A stretch of DNA of 64,000 nucleotides. Origin: Pseudomonas flavescens (lineage in GTDB: Bacteria > Pseudomonadota > Gammaproteobacteria > Pseudomonadales > Pseudomonadaceae). Shown here one piece after another: positions 1 through 9,460 of the stretch. The stretch spans positions 1,860,001-1,924,000 of the forward strand of contig NZ_JACBYV010000001.1 in assembly GCF_013408425.1 (NCBI RefSeq). The letters run 5' to 3'. Both the position numbers and the translations under genes were made by a program. The notes beneath the pieces are model-generated. The model was not told where the DNA came from and made no database searches. It saw nothing but the letters and a program-made list of their open reading frames with translations. Positions within the stretch are counted from its first letter, which is position 1. Each line of letters starts with the position of its first letter.

Positions 1-77
1 GAGGCGGCATGAGTGGCGTTGCTAAGCCCCAGCAACAAAGCCAAGGCTGTACCAAGCAATACAGCGGACTGTTTCAT
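1..77 (-). CDS. Secreted protein, N-terminal fragment (cut by window edge)
   Basis: Only the first 25 codons lie in the window. The reverse strand reads ATG at 77-75 after an AGGAG ribosome site at 90-86 with good spacing. The peptide begins MKQSAVLLGTALALLLG and continues to a THAA motif, a classical Sec signal peptide with a hydrophobic core and an Ala-x-Ala-like cleavage site. The mature protein is outside the window, so its function cannot be read. Export to the periplasm or beyond is inferred from the signal peptide alone. Confidence 0.6.
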   Translation of the reverse strand, partial: MKQSAVLLGTALALLLGLSNATHAA

Positions 78-893
78 ATCGAAATCTCCTATGGAGCGTT
101 GGTTTGAGGATGTTCGTCTGCAAAATGATTTCCAACTAATCAAAAATGCAGCGATCTCGGTGGCTGAAAAGAGTTTCAGCATTCGAACTGCCATACCTTA
201 GGGTCAATGCGAAATGACAAATGAGGGCGATCTGGGCATTAGGCTTCCTCTCTATTCGCCTGCTCTTAGTGGCAGCTAAACCTATGAGATGAAGAACGCT
301 CTGAATGTTCTGGTCAAAATTTGGCTCTGCCGATAAGCGGTGTTTTGATATCGGAGTGCAATCATTTTTTGACCGCAAGACTATCGATATCTACCGTCCG
401 TAAGATCGTGGAAACTGTCAGCTAACGCTAATGCTCTTAGCCTCACTACCGCTCGAGCATTTTCTATGAACTTCCAAATCAAGCAATTTGAATCTTCAGT
501 CGCTCGCGATTACGTGATTCATACTCAGTCCAGCCCTAACGGCATGACTCTGCTTTGCAATGACCTCGTAGGCAACTTAGTCGGCTCAAGGATATTTACA
601 GCAAGGCAGTTGAAGAACACTGCGCTGGTCAGCCTTGTGCTCACAGATCTCAGAACAACGCTATCCAGGAGCACTAATCAGACAGCTTTGCCAAGCAGCT
701 AAAGCGTGTTTAGGCATTTCTAGCCAAGCGAAGGGTTGGCGTTGCCGTTTCGATTCGCATGACACCGATTTCATACCTGGAAAATCCCTGAACCTTCTTC
801 CGTAGGCACTCCCTAAATACCAAGTGCATACGTTGCGCTTGGCACTACTGCCCTTAAAGCCCCCTTTGGGCTTACCGTCTGGAGATACAGGAA
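78..893. other. 816-bp stretch without a supported gene
   Basis: Reading frames here are short, have no convincing ribosome site and match no family I recognise. The longest plus-strand frame (466-702) looks non-coding. The stretch should hold the promoter of the minus-strand secreted protein on the left and that of the PA2169-type gene on the right. Confidence 0.4.
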
Positions 894-1355
894 ATGACTG
901 ACATCCATAAAGAAACCATCAAGATTCTCAACGACCTGATCGAGACTTCCAAAGATGGCGAGGCTGGCTTTAAAGACCTGGCCGAAAACACTAACAACGA
1001 ACAGCTTCGCGGTGTCTTCACTAAGCGCGCCGCTGACACCTCCGGTGCTTCCGCCGAACTGCAAGCACTCGTGCGTACCCTTGGCGGTGACCCGGAAACT
1101 ACTACCAGCGTGAGCGGTGACTTGCACCGTCGTTGGGTTGATCTGAAGTCTGCAATCACCGGTAAGGATGATGCTGCATTACTGAACGAAGCTGAGCGCG
1201 GTGAAGACGTAGCCAAGAAGAGCTACTCCAAGGCGTTGGAGAATAATGATCTGACTCCGGACGTGCGTGCAGTCATTCAACGACAGTACGACGGTGTGCT
1301 GCGCAACCACGATCAGATCAAAGCACTCCGCGATCAGGCCCGTGCTCAGAAGTAA
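894..1355 (+). CDS. PA2169-type four-helix-bundle protein (DUF2383-like)
   Basis: A 153-residue cytoplasmic protein, almost entirely amphipathic helix and rich in Glu, Lys and Ala. The opening MTDIHKETIKILNDLIETSKDG and the later RGEDVAKKSYSKAL stretch are typical of the PA2169 family of pseudomonads, which folds as a ferritin-like four-helix bundle. The biochemical role of the family is not established; members commonly sit among stress genes, as here beside a DUF892 protein and a manganese catalase. There is no signal peptide or membrane segment. It is monocistronic, with an intrinsic terminator just downstream. Family call firm, function unknown. Confidence 0.85.
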   Translation: MTDIHKETIKILNDLIETSKDGEAGFKDLAENTNNEQLRGVFTKRAADTSGASAELQALVRTLGGDPETTTSVSGDLHRRWVDLKSAITGKDDAALLNEAERGEDVAKKSYSKALENNDLTPDVRAVIQRQYDGVLRNHDQIKALRDQARAQK

Positions 1356-1373
1356 CTGATTCAGTAGCGAGAA

Positions 1374-1399
1374 AGCCCGGCCGCAGCGCCGGGTTTTTT
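1374..1399 (+). terminator. Intrinsic terminator after the PA2169-type gene
   Basis: A GC-rich stem CCCGGC/GCCGGG with a six-base loop is followed directly by six T residues. It begins about 19 bases after the stop codon. Confidence 0.85.
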
Positions 1400-1593
1400 A
1401 CATGTCTTTGTAATAAGCTAACCTGCTTGATCTAACTTGTGATTTACGAACATGTCGACTTTCGATTAATTGCTTATCTACCTGTCTACCTGCGCCCCAT
1501 CCCCGGAGTAGTCAGGCTGCGAAACTCAGCAACCATTACATTGATTACTGAGTTTCACAGCTATCAAAATCAGCGTTTTTGAATTCCCCCACG

Positions 1594-2103
1594 TTACCGT
1601 TTTGCTTGGGTATCCGGAGCTTCTGAACGAGCCAAAAACGCTTGGGTCAGTTCTGGTAAGTGCTGCTTCAGCCAGTCAGCCATTGCCTGCTCTTGAACCA
1701 AAATCTGCTCACAGACCCTGCGAGTCTCACCATCCCCCGCGGCTTTAGCGGCGGCGATCAGCACGGTGTAGGAAGCAATCTCGAGATTTTCAAACACATA
1801 CCCGCTCATCGCACCTTTGATCACTTCATCACTCATCAGCGAGCCGCCAAGAGCTTGGCCAAACGCCGCGAGCTTGCCAGCTATATCTTTGACGGTTGAT
1901 GGTTTTTCACCGAGGCGTTCCAAGCACCCTTCGAGCAACTCACGCTGCCCCACCGTTTCGCTTAAATGCTCCTCGATCCGAGCTTTAAGTTTGGGGTAAT
2001 GCTCTAACCGAGACGCTTGGGCCTTCAACATTTTTTCAGCTTGCTGCTCCATCGCGTGCGCATCACGCAGCCAGTCCAAAAGGTTCTCAGCACGCGTAGC
2101 CAT
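1594..2103 (-). CDS. Ferritin-like DUF892 protein (YciF/YciE type)
   Basis: A 169-residue helical protein starting MATRAENLLDWLRDAHAMEQ. The early LLDWLRDAHAMEQQAEKML helix, the EEHLSETVGQRELLEGCL helix and the later AAKAAGDGETRRVCEQILVQE helix carry the Glu/His pattern of the DUF892 (YciF-like) ferritin-like family. I prefer ATG at 2103 to the GTG at 2112 because GAGG lies eight bases upstream of it. In enterobacteria yciF is grouped with the KGG gene yciG and a manganese catalase gene under the general stress response; the same three families occur in this window, though not as one operon. Possible metal binding is inferred from the fold. Confidence 0.85.
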   Translation of the reverse strand: MATRAENLLDWLRDAHAMEQQAEKMLKAQASRLEHYPKLKARIEEHLSETVGQRELLEGCLERLGEKPSTVKDIAGKLAAFGQALGGSLMSDEVIKGAMSGYVFENLEIASYTVLIAAAKAAGDGETRRVCEQILVQEQAMADWLKQHLPELTQAFLARSEAPDTQAKR

Positions 2104-2303
2104 GACATTCACCTCATAAGTTTCTGAAGAGAAACTGTGTGATTACAGTCGCTCGGCAACCGTTCGCCGTAGGAGACGAACGGCACAGTTTTATTCCACT
2201 TAGCGAGTCAGCTGAACTTTTCCAAAAGCCAACTCCTCCATGTTTTCAACCAAGCAGGTGCTATGAACATAGGATGTTAAAACGCCACGATGAGGTGATA
2301 ATA

Positions 2304-3179
2304 ATGTTTGTTCACAATAAACGACTTCAATATACCGTAAGAGTCGCCGGCCCTAACCCAGGGCTGGCCAACCTCCTCCTCGAACAATTCGGTGGGGCGA
2401 ATGGCGAATTGGCAGCCGCGATGCGCTACTTCACTCAAGGCCTCGCTGAAGATGATCCAGGCCGTAAGGATCTCCTGTTGGACATCGCAACAGAAGAACT
2501 CAGCCACCTGGAAATTATTGGCACGATTATCGGCATGCTCAACAAGGGTGCTAAGGGTCAACTCGCAGAAGGCGTTGAAAAGGAAGCGGAGCTGTACCGC
2601 TCACTGACGGGTGGCGGTAATGACTCTCACATTACCTCGCTACTCTACGGTGGTGGTCCAGCGTTGGTGAACTCAGCCGGCGTACCATGGACTGGTGCAT
2701 ATGTGGACTCTATTGGAGAGCCAACTTCTGATCTAAGATCCAATATCGCCGCGGAAGCCCGCGCGAAGATAGTCTATGAAAGGCTGATCAATGTCACGGA
2801 TGACCCAGGTATCAAAGACGCACTTCAGTTCTTGATGTCTCGTGAGCTCGCCCACCAGAAGTCTTTCGAAAAAGCGCTGCACTCCATTCAGCCGAACTTC
2901 CCGCAAGGAAAGCTTCCAGGTTTGCCAGAATTCACTGACACGTACTTCAATTTGTCACAGGGCGAAGGCGACATGAAGGGGTCGTGGAATGATGGGGGGG
3001 ACTGGATTTATATGGAAAGTCCTCAGCCAGCGGTCGACGGCGGTGACGGATCAGCTTCCGTTGAACTCTCATCCAAAGATCAGAAAACTCTCGAACAGAT
3101 GAAAGAGAGAACGATGTCAGATCCAACCGCCAACCCGAAAACTGGGGTAGATCTTGGCTCTGGTGGTACGGTGAAGTAA
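2304..3179 (+). CDS. Manganese catalase (KatN-like)
   Basis: A 291-residue ferritin-like enzyme predicted to convert hydrogen peroxide to water and oxygen at a dimanganese centre. The ligand motifs are visible in order: GELAAAMRYFTQ (Glu), ATEELSHLEI (Glu and His), EARAKIVYERL (Glu) and RELAHQKSFEKAL (Glu and His). The frame is open 165 bases further upstream, but ATG at 2304 has GAGGTG seven bases before it and begins MFVHNKRLQYTVRV, the usual start of the family. The last 50 residues are hydrophilic and probably disordered. The neighbours are stress proteins. Start and family are well supported; peroxide stress as the physiological context is inference. Confidence 0.93.
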   Translation: MFVHNKRLQYTVRVAGPNPGLANLLLEQFGGANGELAAAMRYFTQGLAEDDPGRKDLLLDIATEELSHLEIIGTIIGMLNKGAKGQLAEGVEKEAELYRSLTGGGNDSHITSLLYGGGPALVNSAGVPWTGAYVDSIGEPTSDLRSNIAAEARAKIVYERLINVTDDPGIKDALQFLMSRELAHQKSFEKALHSIQPNFPQGKLPGLPEFTDTYFNLSQGEGDMKGSWNDGGDWIYMESPQPAVDGGDGSASVELSSKDQKTLEQMKERTMSDPTANPKTGVDLGSGGTVK

Positions 3180-3184
3180 TGAAT

Positions 3185-3214
3185 AAGGCCTGGAGACTTC
3201 TCCAGGCCTTTTTT
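3185..3214 (+). terminator. Intrinsic terminator after the manganese catalase gene
   Basis: A perfect 12-bp inverted repeat, AAGGCCTGGAGA and its complement around a two-base centre, runs into a T tract and begins six bases after the stop codon. Confidence 0.9.
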
Positions 3215-3495
3215 CAATCATTTGTGAAACCCGAATATTTGCCGAGTAGTTCTAGCGCCATGCTGCACATACATTTTTCCTGATTGTAATGCGGACTTTA
3301 CCATCGCGCACCACTCGCTTTTTTGCAGTTGGCAGCCAATTGCTTCGTACGCAATTAATCTCCAACTTGGCTGATGTTACCTATTCTGTCACTCGAATGA
3401 GGTTCGTCCATCCGCCGAGCGCAGTCATCTACTCAGATCAACAAAGCCCTTGCACAGTCCTGAATTCTCAGCGAATTCCATAGTCGTATCGCACG

Positions 3496-4143
3496 ATGGA
3501 TACCCGAACTTTATCTAGACTGGAACAGTTTATGAAGCTACCTGAGATCAGTACCTTTATAGCAAAGTGGCCCTCGCTAGGTTTGGCCCCCTCCTACGCC
3601 TGGCTGGTTTCTGAAGACTGCGAAAACCAAGTCTTAGCCTTGATGGCTGGCCTTGGAGCGGGTTACCGACGCCATGGAAACTGTGCCATACACGAGACTG
3701 CCGTTGTAGAGCAAGGGGCTGTACTGAAGGGCGCAATCATCATCGGTGAGGGATCATTTGTGGCGGCGGGAGCTTATCTGCGTGGCGGAGTTTACCTGGG
3801 AAACAACTGCATTGTTGGCCCTAGCTGCGAAGTCAAAAGCAGCTTCATGCTTGCTGGAAGCAAGCTTGCACATTTTAACTTTGTCGGCGATTCACTGATT
3901 GGCGAAAACGTAAATATTGAAGCAGGTGCAATCATTGCCAACTACCGTAACGAGTTGGATGGTGCGGATATTAAAATCCGTTATTTAGACAGCGTGATCG
4001 AGACGGGTGTCAAAAAATTCGGTGCTTTAGTAGGCGACCGCTGTAAAATTGGGGCAAATGCAGTGATTGCTCCCGGTGCGATACTGGCGCCTAACACACA
4101 TGTTCCACGTCTGGGTTTGATTGACCAGTTTGGACACGATTAA
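3496..4143 (+). CDS. Left-handed beta-helix (hexapeptide-repeat) protein, GlmU C-domain-like
   Basis: A 215-residue protein with a short helical N-terminus and, from about residue 65, a run of hexapeptide repeats (AVVEQGAVLKGAIIIGEGSF and following turns) diagnostic of a left-handed beta-helix as in LpxA, DapH and the GlmU acyltransferase domain. The segments NYRNELDG and GDRCKIGANAVIAPGA resemble the active-site coils of the GlmU uridylyltransferase/acyltransferase family, but the nucleotidyltransferase domain is absent. A sugar-nucleotide or acetyl-CoA-dependent acyltransferase is plausible; substrate unknown. The preceding 280 bp show no gene. Confidence 0.75.
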   Translation: MDTRTLSRLEQFMKLPEISTFIAKWPSLGLAPSYAWLVSEDCENQVLALMAGLGAGYRRHGNCAIHETAVVEQGAVLKGAIIIGEGSFVAAGAYLRGGVYLGNNCIVGPSCEVKSSFMLAGSKLAHFNFVGDSLIGENVNIEAGAIIANYRNELDGADIKIRYLDSVIETGVKKFGALVGDRCKIGANAVIAPGAILAPNTHVPRLGLIDQFGHD

Positions 4144-4229
4144 GCAATTTCAATTGTAGTACTGGCCAGACTTAGTACCGTGAGTGCTGTTTGGCCATCA
4201 TGGCTTGCGGATCGCGCATCGCTATTTGG

Positions 4230-4487
4230 CTACATCTGCCGCCGGCAGATCGGGGACGCCATCTGCAGCGCAGCCAAGTCTTGGCGAATCTGCAGAACAA
4301 TCTTGGATATTGCTCGTGATGAGCCCAGTTCGGAGCGCTTCAGGCCCGCGACATTCAGCAGCACAGCCTCTGTAGCAGGATCCCGAATTTGAATCGTCAC
4401 TGAATCATCAGGCGCTACGCTGCAGGTGCACTTCATCGGTAGGAACGCCGACTCAACAATTTGGCGAAATTCAAGCGGTGACATCAT
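4230..4487 (-). CDS. DUF1652 family protein
   Basis: An 85-residue protein beginning MMSPLEFRQIVESAFLP and containing DDSVTIQIRD and NVAGLKRSELGSSRAIS, a pattern specific to the small pseudomonad DUF1652 family. Function is unknown. A clear paralogue lies at 14889-15140 and shares the same opening and the VAGLKRS motif. No membrane segment or signal peptide. The start has Met-Met with a GGACTCC-type upstream region but no strong ribosome site. Confidence 0.8.
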   Translation of the reverse strand: MMSPLEFRQIVESAFLPMKCTCSVAPDDSVTIQIRDPATEAVLLNVAGLKRSELGSSRAISKIVLQIRQDLAALQMASPICRRQM

Positions 4488-4575
4488 TCGTTAGGAGTCC
4501 TTTCCAAAAGTAGGGTTTTCTGTCGAGATCGTAGCAGTGGCAACAGCAAATGCAACGACGATTTGCAATCTGTAC

Positions 4576-5850
4576 TCATTTGCATCCGACAGTCCAAAGC
4601 TGATCAAGTCGCGTCGTATAGCTCGGGCTGAGCATCTCTCGTTTCATCCCCCATTCAGGTTGTAGCTCTACACGTCCAGGACGTAGCGTTCCCCTGCCCC
4701 ACTTTGCGTTGATCTCATCGAGTACGGCCATCACCCTCGTTGACTCAACGGGTTGTTGAGGTGCGAACAGGTCGCCCGTGATTTCGGTGCGCTGGCATAG
4801 ATCAAGCAGCATTACCTCCGCCTTGCTGTACGAATACCCGGCGCGATACGCCTGCTCCAGCGCATGCATGGCGTAGTGAGTAATCATCCGCGTGTCGTCT
4901 GTCGCCCAGGGCAGCTGCACTGCAACACCCTTGGCGTACTTCGCCTCGTCAGGATTGTGCATGCCTGTGCGCACACCAACGCGGATCTGGCGGCACACGG
5001 ACTGTTGCGCCCTCAGCTTCTCGCACGCGATTGCGGTATAGGTGGCCACGGCCTGGCGAATCGATTCGATGTCCTGCAGGCGCTTGCCAAACATTCTGCT
5101 CGAGCATATTTCCTGTTTAGGCGGCGCTGCCTCCTCAAGCTCCAGGCAAGGCGTGCCGCGCAGCTCGCGGGCAGTCTTCTCGATCACGACACTGAACTGC
5201 TTGCGTAACGTCCAGGCGTCGGCCTGAGCGAGATCCCATGCTGTGTTGATACCTTGGGCGTTGAGGTGCTCGGTCATGCGTTGGCCGACACCCCACACCT
5301 CGCTCACAGGCAGAACCCGCAGAACCTTGTCGCGCCGCACCGGATCGCGCAGGTCGACCACACCGCCGGTCTGCTTCTGCCACTTCTTTGCAGCGTGATT
5401 GGCCAGCTTTGCCAAGGTTTTCGTATTGGCGATGCCGACCCCAGTGGGTATGCCCGTCCATTTCAGGACGCGTGTGCGGATATCGCGGCCGAGCTGCTCG
5501 AGGTTTCCAGGCATCCCGGTCAGGTCAGCAAAGGCCTCATCGATGCTATAAACCTCCACAGCAGAGACCATGCCCTCTATCACAGCCATCACCCGCTCCG
5601 ACATATCGCCGTACAACGCGTAGTTAGAACTGAAAGCCAAAATGCCATGCTCTCGCAACACCTTTTCCACCAGGTGGTACGGCTCACCCATTTTCACAAA
5701 GGGCTTGGCATCGGCAGACCTGGCGATCACGCAGCCGTCGTTGTTGCTGAGTACCACCAGCGGGACTCGCCGAAGATCGGGGCGGAATACACGCTCACAA
5801 CTGCAATAGAACGAGTTGCAGTCAATCAGCGCGACGACAGGCTCAAGCAT
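4576..5850 (-). CDS. umuC: Error-prone DNA polymerase V catalytic subunit UmuC (RulB-like)
   Basis: A 424-residue Y-family translesion polymerase that copies damaged DNA together with cleaved UmuD. Metal-binding acidic residues are visible at Asp10 (ALIDCNSFYCSCE) and Asp104-Glu105 (YSIDEAFADLTG). The fingers and palm motif SNNDGCVIARS, the helix-hairpin-helix region and the little-finger domain follow, and the length is normal. I start it at 5850 (MLEPVVALID) rather than at the frame's first codon 24 bases upstream, because the upstream residues do not belong to the family and this start overlaps the umuD stop by a few bases, as expected for coupled genes. Regulation by the LexA box at 6301-6316 is implied. 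Confidence 0.95.
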   Translation of the reverse strand: MLEPVVALIDCNSFYCSCERVFRPDLRRVPLVVLSNNDGCVIARSADAKPFVKMGEPYHLVEKVLREHGILAFSSNYALYGDMSERVMAVIEGMVSAVEVYSIDEAFADLTGMPGNLEQLGRDIRTRVLKWTGIPTGVGIANTKTLAKLANHAAKKWQKQTGGVVDLRDPVRRDKVLRVLPVSEVWGVGQRMTEHLNAQGINTAWDLAQADAWTLRKQFSVVIEKTARELRGTPCLELEEAAPPKQEICSSRMFGKRLQDIESIRQAVATYTAIACEKLRAQQSVCRQIRVGVRTGMHNPDEAKYAKGVAVQLPWATDDTRMITHYAMHALEQAYRAGYSYSKAEVMLLDLCQRTEITGDLFAPQQPVESTRVMAVLDEINAKWGRGTLRPGRVELQPEWGMKREMLSPSYTTRLDQLWTVGCK

Positions 5851-6280
5851 GACCGCGGAACATGCGCAGCCCACCTTTTACGACGCCCCACACCTCGAAC
5901 TGCTCACCCTCAAGCACGTACCGCGGCGCATAAGCTGGATTCTCTGATCGGAGAATCACCTGGTTGCCTTCCCGGATGTAGGTCTTTACCAGTGGGTCGT
6001 TGTCGATCGCGCCGATTATGACGTCGCCGGAAACCGCTTCGAGCGAGCGATCGACGATCACCACATCATCATCGAATAGGCCGACGCCGATCATGCTGTC
6101 GCCCACGACACGTACGTAGTAGGACTGAGGCGCAAAGACGTTGAGAAGCTCATCCAGTGAGATCTTCTTCTCGATGTGATCTTGCGCGGGGCTCGGAAAG
6201 CCGGCAGGAACGCGGAAAGAAAAAAAGGGCAGCTCGATATCGGAGCTGCCCAGCGGGCCAAGAATAGCTGCGTTGCCCAT
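5843..6280 (-). CDS. umuD: DNA polymerase V accessory subunit UmuD (LexA-like autoprotease)
   Basis: A 145-residue LexA/S24-family protein without a DNA-binding domain. The predicted self-cleavage site is Ala26-Gly27 in PAGFPSPAQD; the catalytic dyad is Ser62 (GDSMIG) and Lys99 (LVKTYI), with the same spacing as in E. coli UmuD. RecA-stimulated cleavage gives UmuD', which binds UmuC. The gene is first in a two-gene operon, overlaps umuC and has a near-perfect LexA box about 20 bases upstream of its start. All expected catalytic residues are intact. Confidence 0.95.
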   Translation of the reverse strand: MGNAAILGPLGSSDIELPFFSFRVPAGFPSPAQDHIEKKISLDELLNVFAPQSYYVRVVGDSMIGVGLFDDDVVIVDRSLEAVSGDVIIGAIDNDPLVKTYIREGNQVILRSENPAYAPRYVLEGEQFEVWGVVKGGLRMFRGHA

Positions 6281-6300
6281 GAGAGAGACCTGAAAGCATA

Positions 6301-6316
6301 CTGTATGTATATACAG
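6301..6316. promoter_or_regulatory. LexA box (SOS operator) shared by umuDC and the YedK gene
   Basis: CTGTATGTATATACAG is a near-ideal match to the consensus CTG-N10-CAG with an alternating TA core. It lies in the 99-bp gap between umuD (minus) and the YedK/HMCES gene (plus), so it is positioned to repress both genes until DNA damage. Confidence 0.95.
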
Positions 6317-6379
6317 ATACCAAATCAGTTAGCTCGCGGTCAAAGGATCATGATGGCCATCTGACGACCGGAGGGTTTT

Positions 6380-7072
6380 ATGTGTGGACGATTCACCCAG
6401 TACCGAACCGTTGATGAGTACGCAAAGGCCCTGCAGCTCGGCCTGCTTGAGGGGGATTGGTCGAACCACCCCCTTGAGCGCTACAACGTTGCACCGCAGT
6501 CTCGGGTGATGGTTCTACACCAAAACGAACATGGGACGCATGCCCTGCCCGTTCGCTGGGGCTACGCGCCACACTGGGTAGACGGTAAGCGTCCGGCGGC
6601 GACCTGCGCCAGGATCGAGACAGCCAGCACGAGTAGGTTCTGGGGAGCGATCTGGAAAAAGGGCCGTGTGATAGTGCCCTCAGATGGTTGGTACGAATGG
6701 AAGAAGCACCCTACTGATAAAAAGCTGAAACAGCCCTACCTGATCCGGTTGAAGAGCAAGGAACCAATGTTCTTTGCAGCGATAGCCGACCTCCCCTCGA
6801 CAGCGCATGAGGACGGTGGATTTGCCATGATCACAGCTGCGAGTGATGTGCGCATGGTCGACATCCACGACCGTCGGCCCGTTGTGCTTCGTCCTGATGT
6901 CGCGAGGGAATGGCTTGAGCATGGGCTACTGCCGGAGCTCGCAGAGGATTTGGCAAGACACCACGAGACGCCGGTCACTGAGTTCGAGTGGTTTCCGGTC
7001 GGCAAGGCAGTTGGCAACGTGAACAACCACGGCGTGGAGCTCACACAGGAGATCAGCAACCCGCTGCTTTAG
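6380..7072 (+). CDS. SOS response-associated protein YedK/HMCES (SRAP family)
   Basis: A 230-residue protein beginning MCGRFTQY. Cys2 becomes the N-terminal residue after Met removal and forms a thiazolidine link to abasic sites in single-stranded DNA in characterised family members. The other active-site residues are visible: Asn36 in ERYNVAPQ, Glu106 in GWYEWKK and the His of DIHDRRPVVL. Shielding of abasic sites fits its place opposite umuDC across a shared LexA box. GGAGGG lies upstream of the ATG. Length and motifs are standard. Confidence 0.95.
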   Translation: MCGRFTQYRTVDEYAKALQLGLLEGDWSNHPLERYNVAPQSRVMVLHQNEHGTHALPVRWGYAPHWVDGKRPAATCARIETASTSRFWGAIWKKGRVIVPSDGWYEWKKHPTDKKLKQPYLIRLKSKEPMFFAAIADLPSTAHEDGGFAMITAASDVRMVDIHDRRPVVLRPDVAREWLEHGLLPELAEDLARHHETPVTEFEWFPVGKAVGNVNNHGVELTQEISNPLL

Positions 7073-7264
7073 CGCTGCTGAATTGTGTGAGTCGCGGGTG
7101 ATCGCTAAGTGCGCTGCAGGCGCCTGTTCACAGGCGTTTGCCCTCCCTCCATCAGCCATTTTGCCAGCATCCGCTGGTCGCTACCTTCGAACCATGGATA
7201 GCAACGCCTCTTCCAATATCTGCATCACAACTTTTTATTTCGCATCCATCAAGGGGATAGGGAA

Positions 7265-7444
7265 ATGGCTAATACCAACTCTGGCAACTTTGCAAATGAT
7301 CGTGAACGAGCCTCTGCCGCGGGCAAAAAAGGTGGATCTAACAGCGGGGGTAACTTCGCCAATAATCGGGAGAAAGCCAGAGAGGCTGGGCGAAAAGGCG
7401 GTATGCACAGTCCTAAACGAAAGCCTGCGGAAACGCCGGATTAG
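7265..7444 (+). CDS. KGG-motif stress mini-protein (YciG-like)
   Basis: A 59-residue, very hydrophilic, Gly/Asn/Lys/Arg-rich protein starting MANTNSGNFANDRERASAAG. It carries two copies of the GNFAN(D/N)RE-x-A-x-AG-(K/R)KGG repeat of the YciG/con-10-like stress-induced family, which are probably disordered hydrophilins. GGGGATAGGG precedes the ATG. A close paralogue lies at 16241-16414 and a shorter relative at 26076-26177. RpoS-type regulation is known for yciG of enterobacteria and only inferred here. Confidence 0.88.
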   Translation: MANTNSGNFANDRERASAAGKKGGSNSGGNFANNREKAREAGRKGGMHSPKRKPAETPD

Positions 7445-7660
7445 ATAAATATCAAGCCAGATGAAAGGTGCGAAATTTGCTTGTTTAGGACACATTGCAT
7501 TCTGCATGGCAAATTCGCACCCACCCTTGCATCATGCAACATCGGCAACTCATAAAATCTGTTTATTTACTTATAAATCAATAGCTTGCACTGATTATAT
7601 TTTTGGCATGCTCTCTGCTAAATAGGTGGTACATCACCAACCTTACAGAGGGAATCGGAC

Positions 7661-8017
7661 ATGGATCATGCCGCTCAATTTCTGACTGACAGCCTGCCTG
7701 GACATGACGTGAAAATCGCTAAGCGCCCCGACGGCAAGCTATTGGTGACGTTAAGCAGGAATGGTGAAGCGATTTTCATGAAAGCTGTTGAGCCACAGGC
7801 CGTTATTGTTGAGGAAGGGTTGAGGGGTCTACTGCGTGAAATCCAACGTGATCACAAGCTGGTGAGTGGCGAGGTCAGCTGGAAGGGAGCTGGAGCGCAA
7901 TGGGTTCACCGCAGTCTTCCCACCTTTACTGGCGCGCCGATAAATCCGACGGCAGCTAAAACCATGTGGAAACGGCGTGAGGCTAACTCCTACAGATCAT
8001 CAGCAGTCAGCTTCTGA
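7661..8017 (+). CDS. Small pseudomonad protein, DUF3509-like
   Basis: A 118-residue soluble protein. Residues 1-70 (MDHAAQFLTDSLPGHDVKIA, then RPDGKLLVTLSRNGEAI and an IQRDHKLVSGEV helix) resemble the small DUF3509 proteins of Pseudomonas; the C-terminal 40 residues are basic and less typical. GAGGGAATCGGAC precedes the ATG. No function is known for the family and my family assignment is tentative. It is monocistronic, between the KGG gene and a structured region in front of an insertion sequence. Confidence 0.6.
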   Translation: MDHAAQFLTDSLPGHDVKIAKRPDGKLLVTLSRNGEAIFMKAVEPQAVIVEEGLRGLLREIQRDHKLVSGEVSWKGAGAQWVHRSLPTFTGAPINPTAAKTMWKRREANSYRSSAVSF

Positions 8018-8074
8018 GGACTACTGCTGGTGACCGATACTCGGCACTGCAATTTACCTGAACATTTCTCGATC

Positions 8075-8127
8075 CTGAGCCTTCTATCTCATATGCCCTT
8101 TCGGGCTCCTCTGAGAAGAAGGCTCAG
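8075..8127 (+). promoter_or_regulatory. Nested hairpin, possible structured leader
   Basis: An 11-bp perfect inverted repeat (CTGAGCCTTCT at 8075-8085, AGAAGGCTCAG at 8117-8127) encloses a second hairpin, GCCC-TTTC-GGGC (8095-8106). There is no T tract, so it is not a classical terminator. It ends four bases before the ATG of a tiny membrane-type ORF. Confidence 0.5.
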
Positions 8128-8130
8128 TCG

Positions 8131-9086
<956 letters not shown>

Positions 9087-9090
<4 letters not shown>

Positions 9091-9395
9091 CGCGAACGCT
9101 CGTGCTCCTCGGCCATCAAGAGCGCGGTGGCCTTTTTTAGAATCGACTTTTCCCGCTCCAGGCGATTGATCCGAGCTTCCAGTTCCTGAATTTTTTGCTG
9201 CTCGGGCGTCAGCGCTTTGCTGGCCGGGGTAATACCGTTTCGCTCCTCTTGGAGCTGGCTAACCCATCGGCGCAGGGCCGACTCAACGAGCCCAAGCGAA
9301 CGGGCTGCTTCGATATGGCTGTAGCCTTGGTCGAGCACCAGGCAGGCTGCCTCGCGCTTGAACTCGGGCGTAAACGTACGACGTTGCTTGGTCAT
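9087..9395 (-). CDS. IS3-family transposase OrfA
   Basis: A 102-residue protein with an N-terminal helix-turn-helix (EFKREAACLVLDQGYSHIEA, then ARSLGLVESALRRWV) and a C-terminal leucine-zipper-like coiled coil (ELEARINRLEREKSILKKAT). It is the DNA-binding subunit that recognises the element ends. Its 3' end overlaps orfB by a few bases in another frame, as usual for IS3 elements that use programmed frameshifting. Intact. Confidence 0.9.
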
Positions 9396-9460
9396 CAGAC
9401 ACCTCTCCTATGGCGAGCATTCTCGCCTTAAATGGGTGTCCGGGTTTAGTAGACCACCAC

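Noticed and set aside
466..702. 78-codon plus-strand frame
   Set aside because: No ribosome site, no family likeness, and composition not typical of pseudomonad coding DNA.
2215..2242. GAACTT with 17-bp spacing to TCCATG upstream of the manganese catalase gene, resembling an AlgU promoter
   Set aside because: The -10 part does not fit the TCnnA consensus, so I do not list it as a promoter.
3289..3483. 64-codon plus-strand frame before the beta-helix gene
   Set aside because: No ribosome site and no recognisable protein pattern.
5254..6021. 255-codon plus-strand frame antisense to umuC and umuD
   Set aside because: Shadow of the two well-supported minus-strand genes; His/Arg/Gln-rich composition typical of antisense frames.
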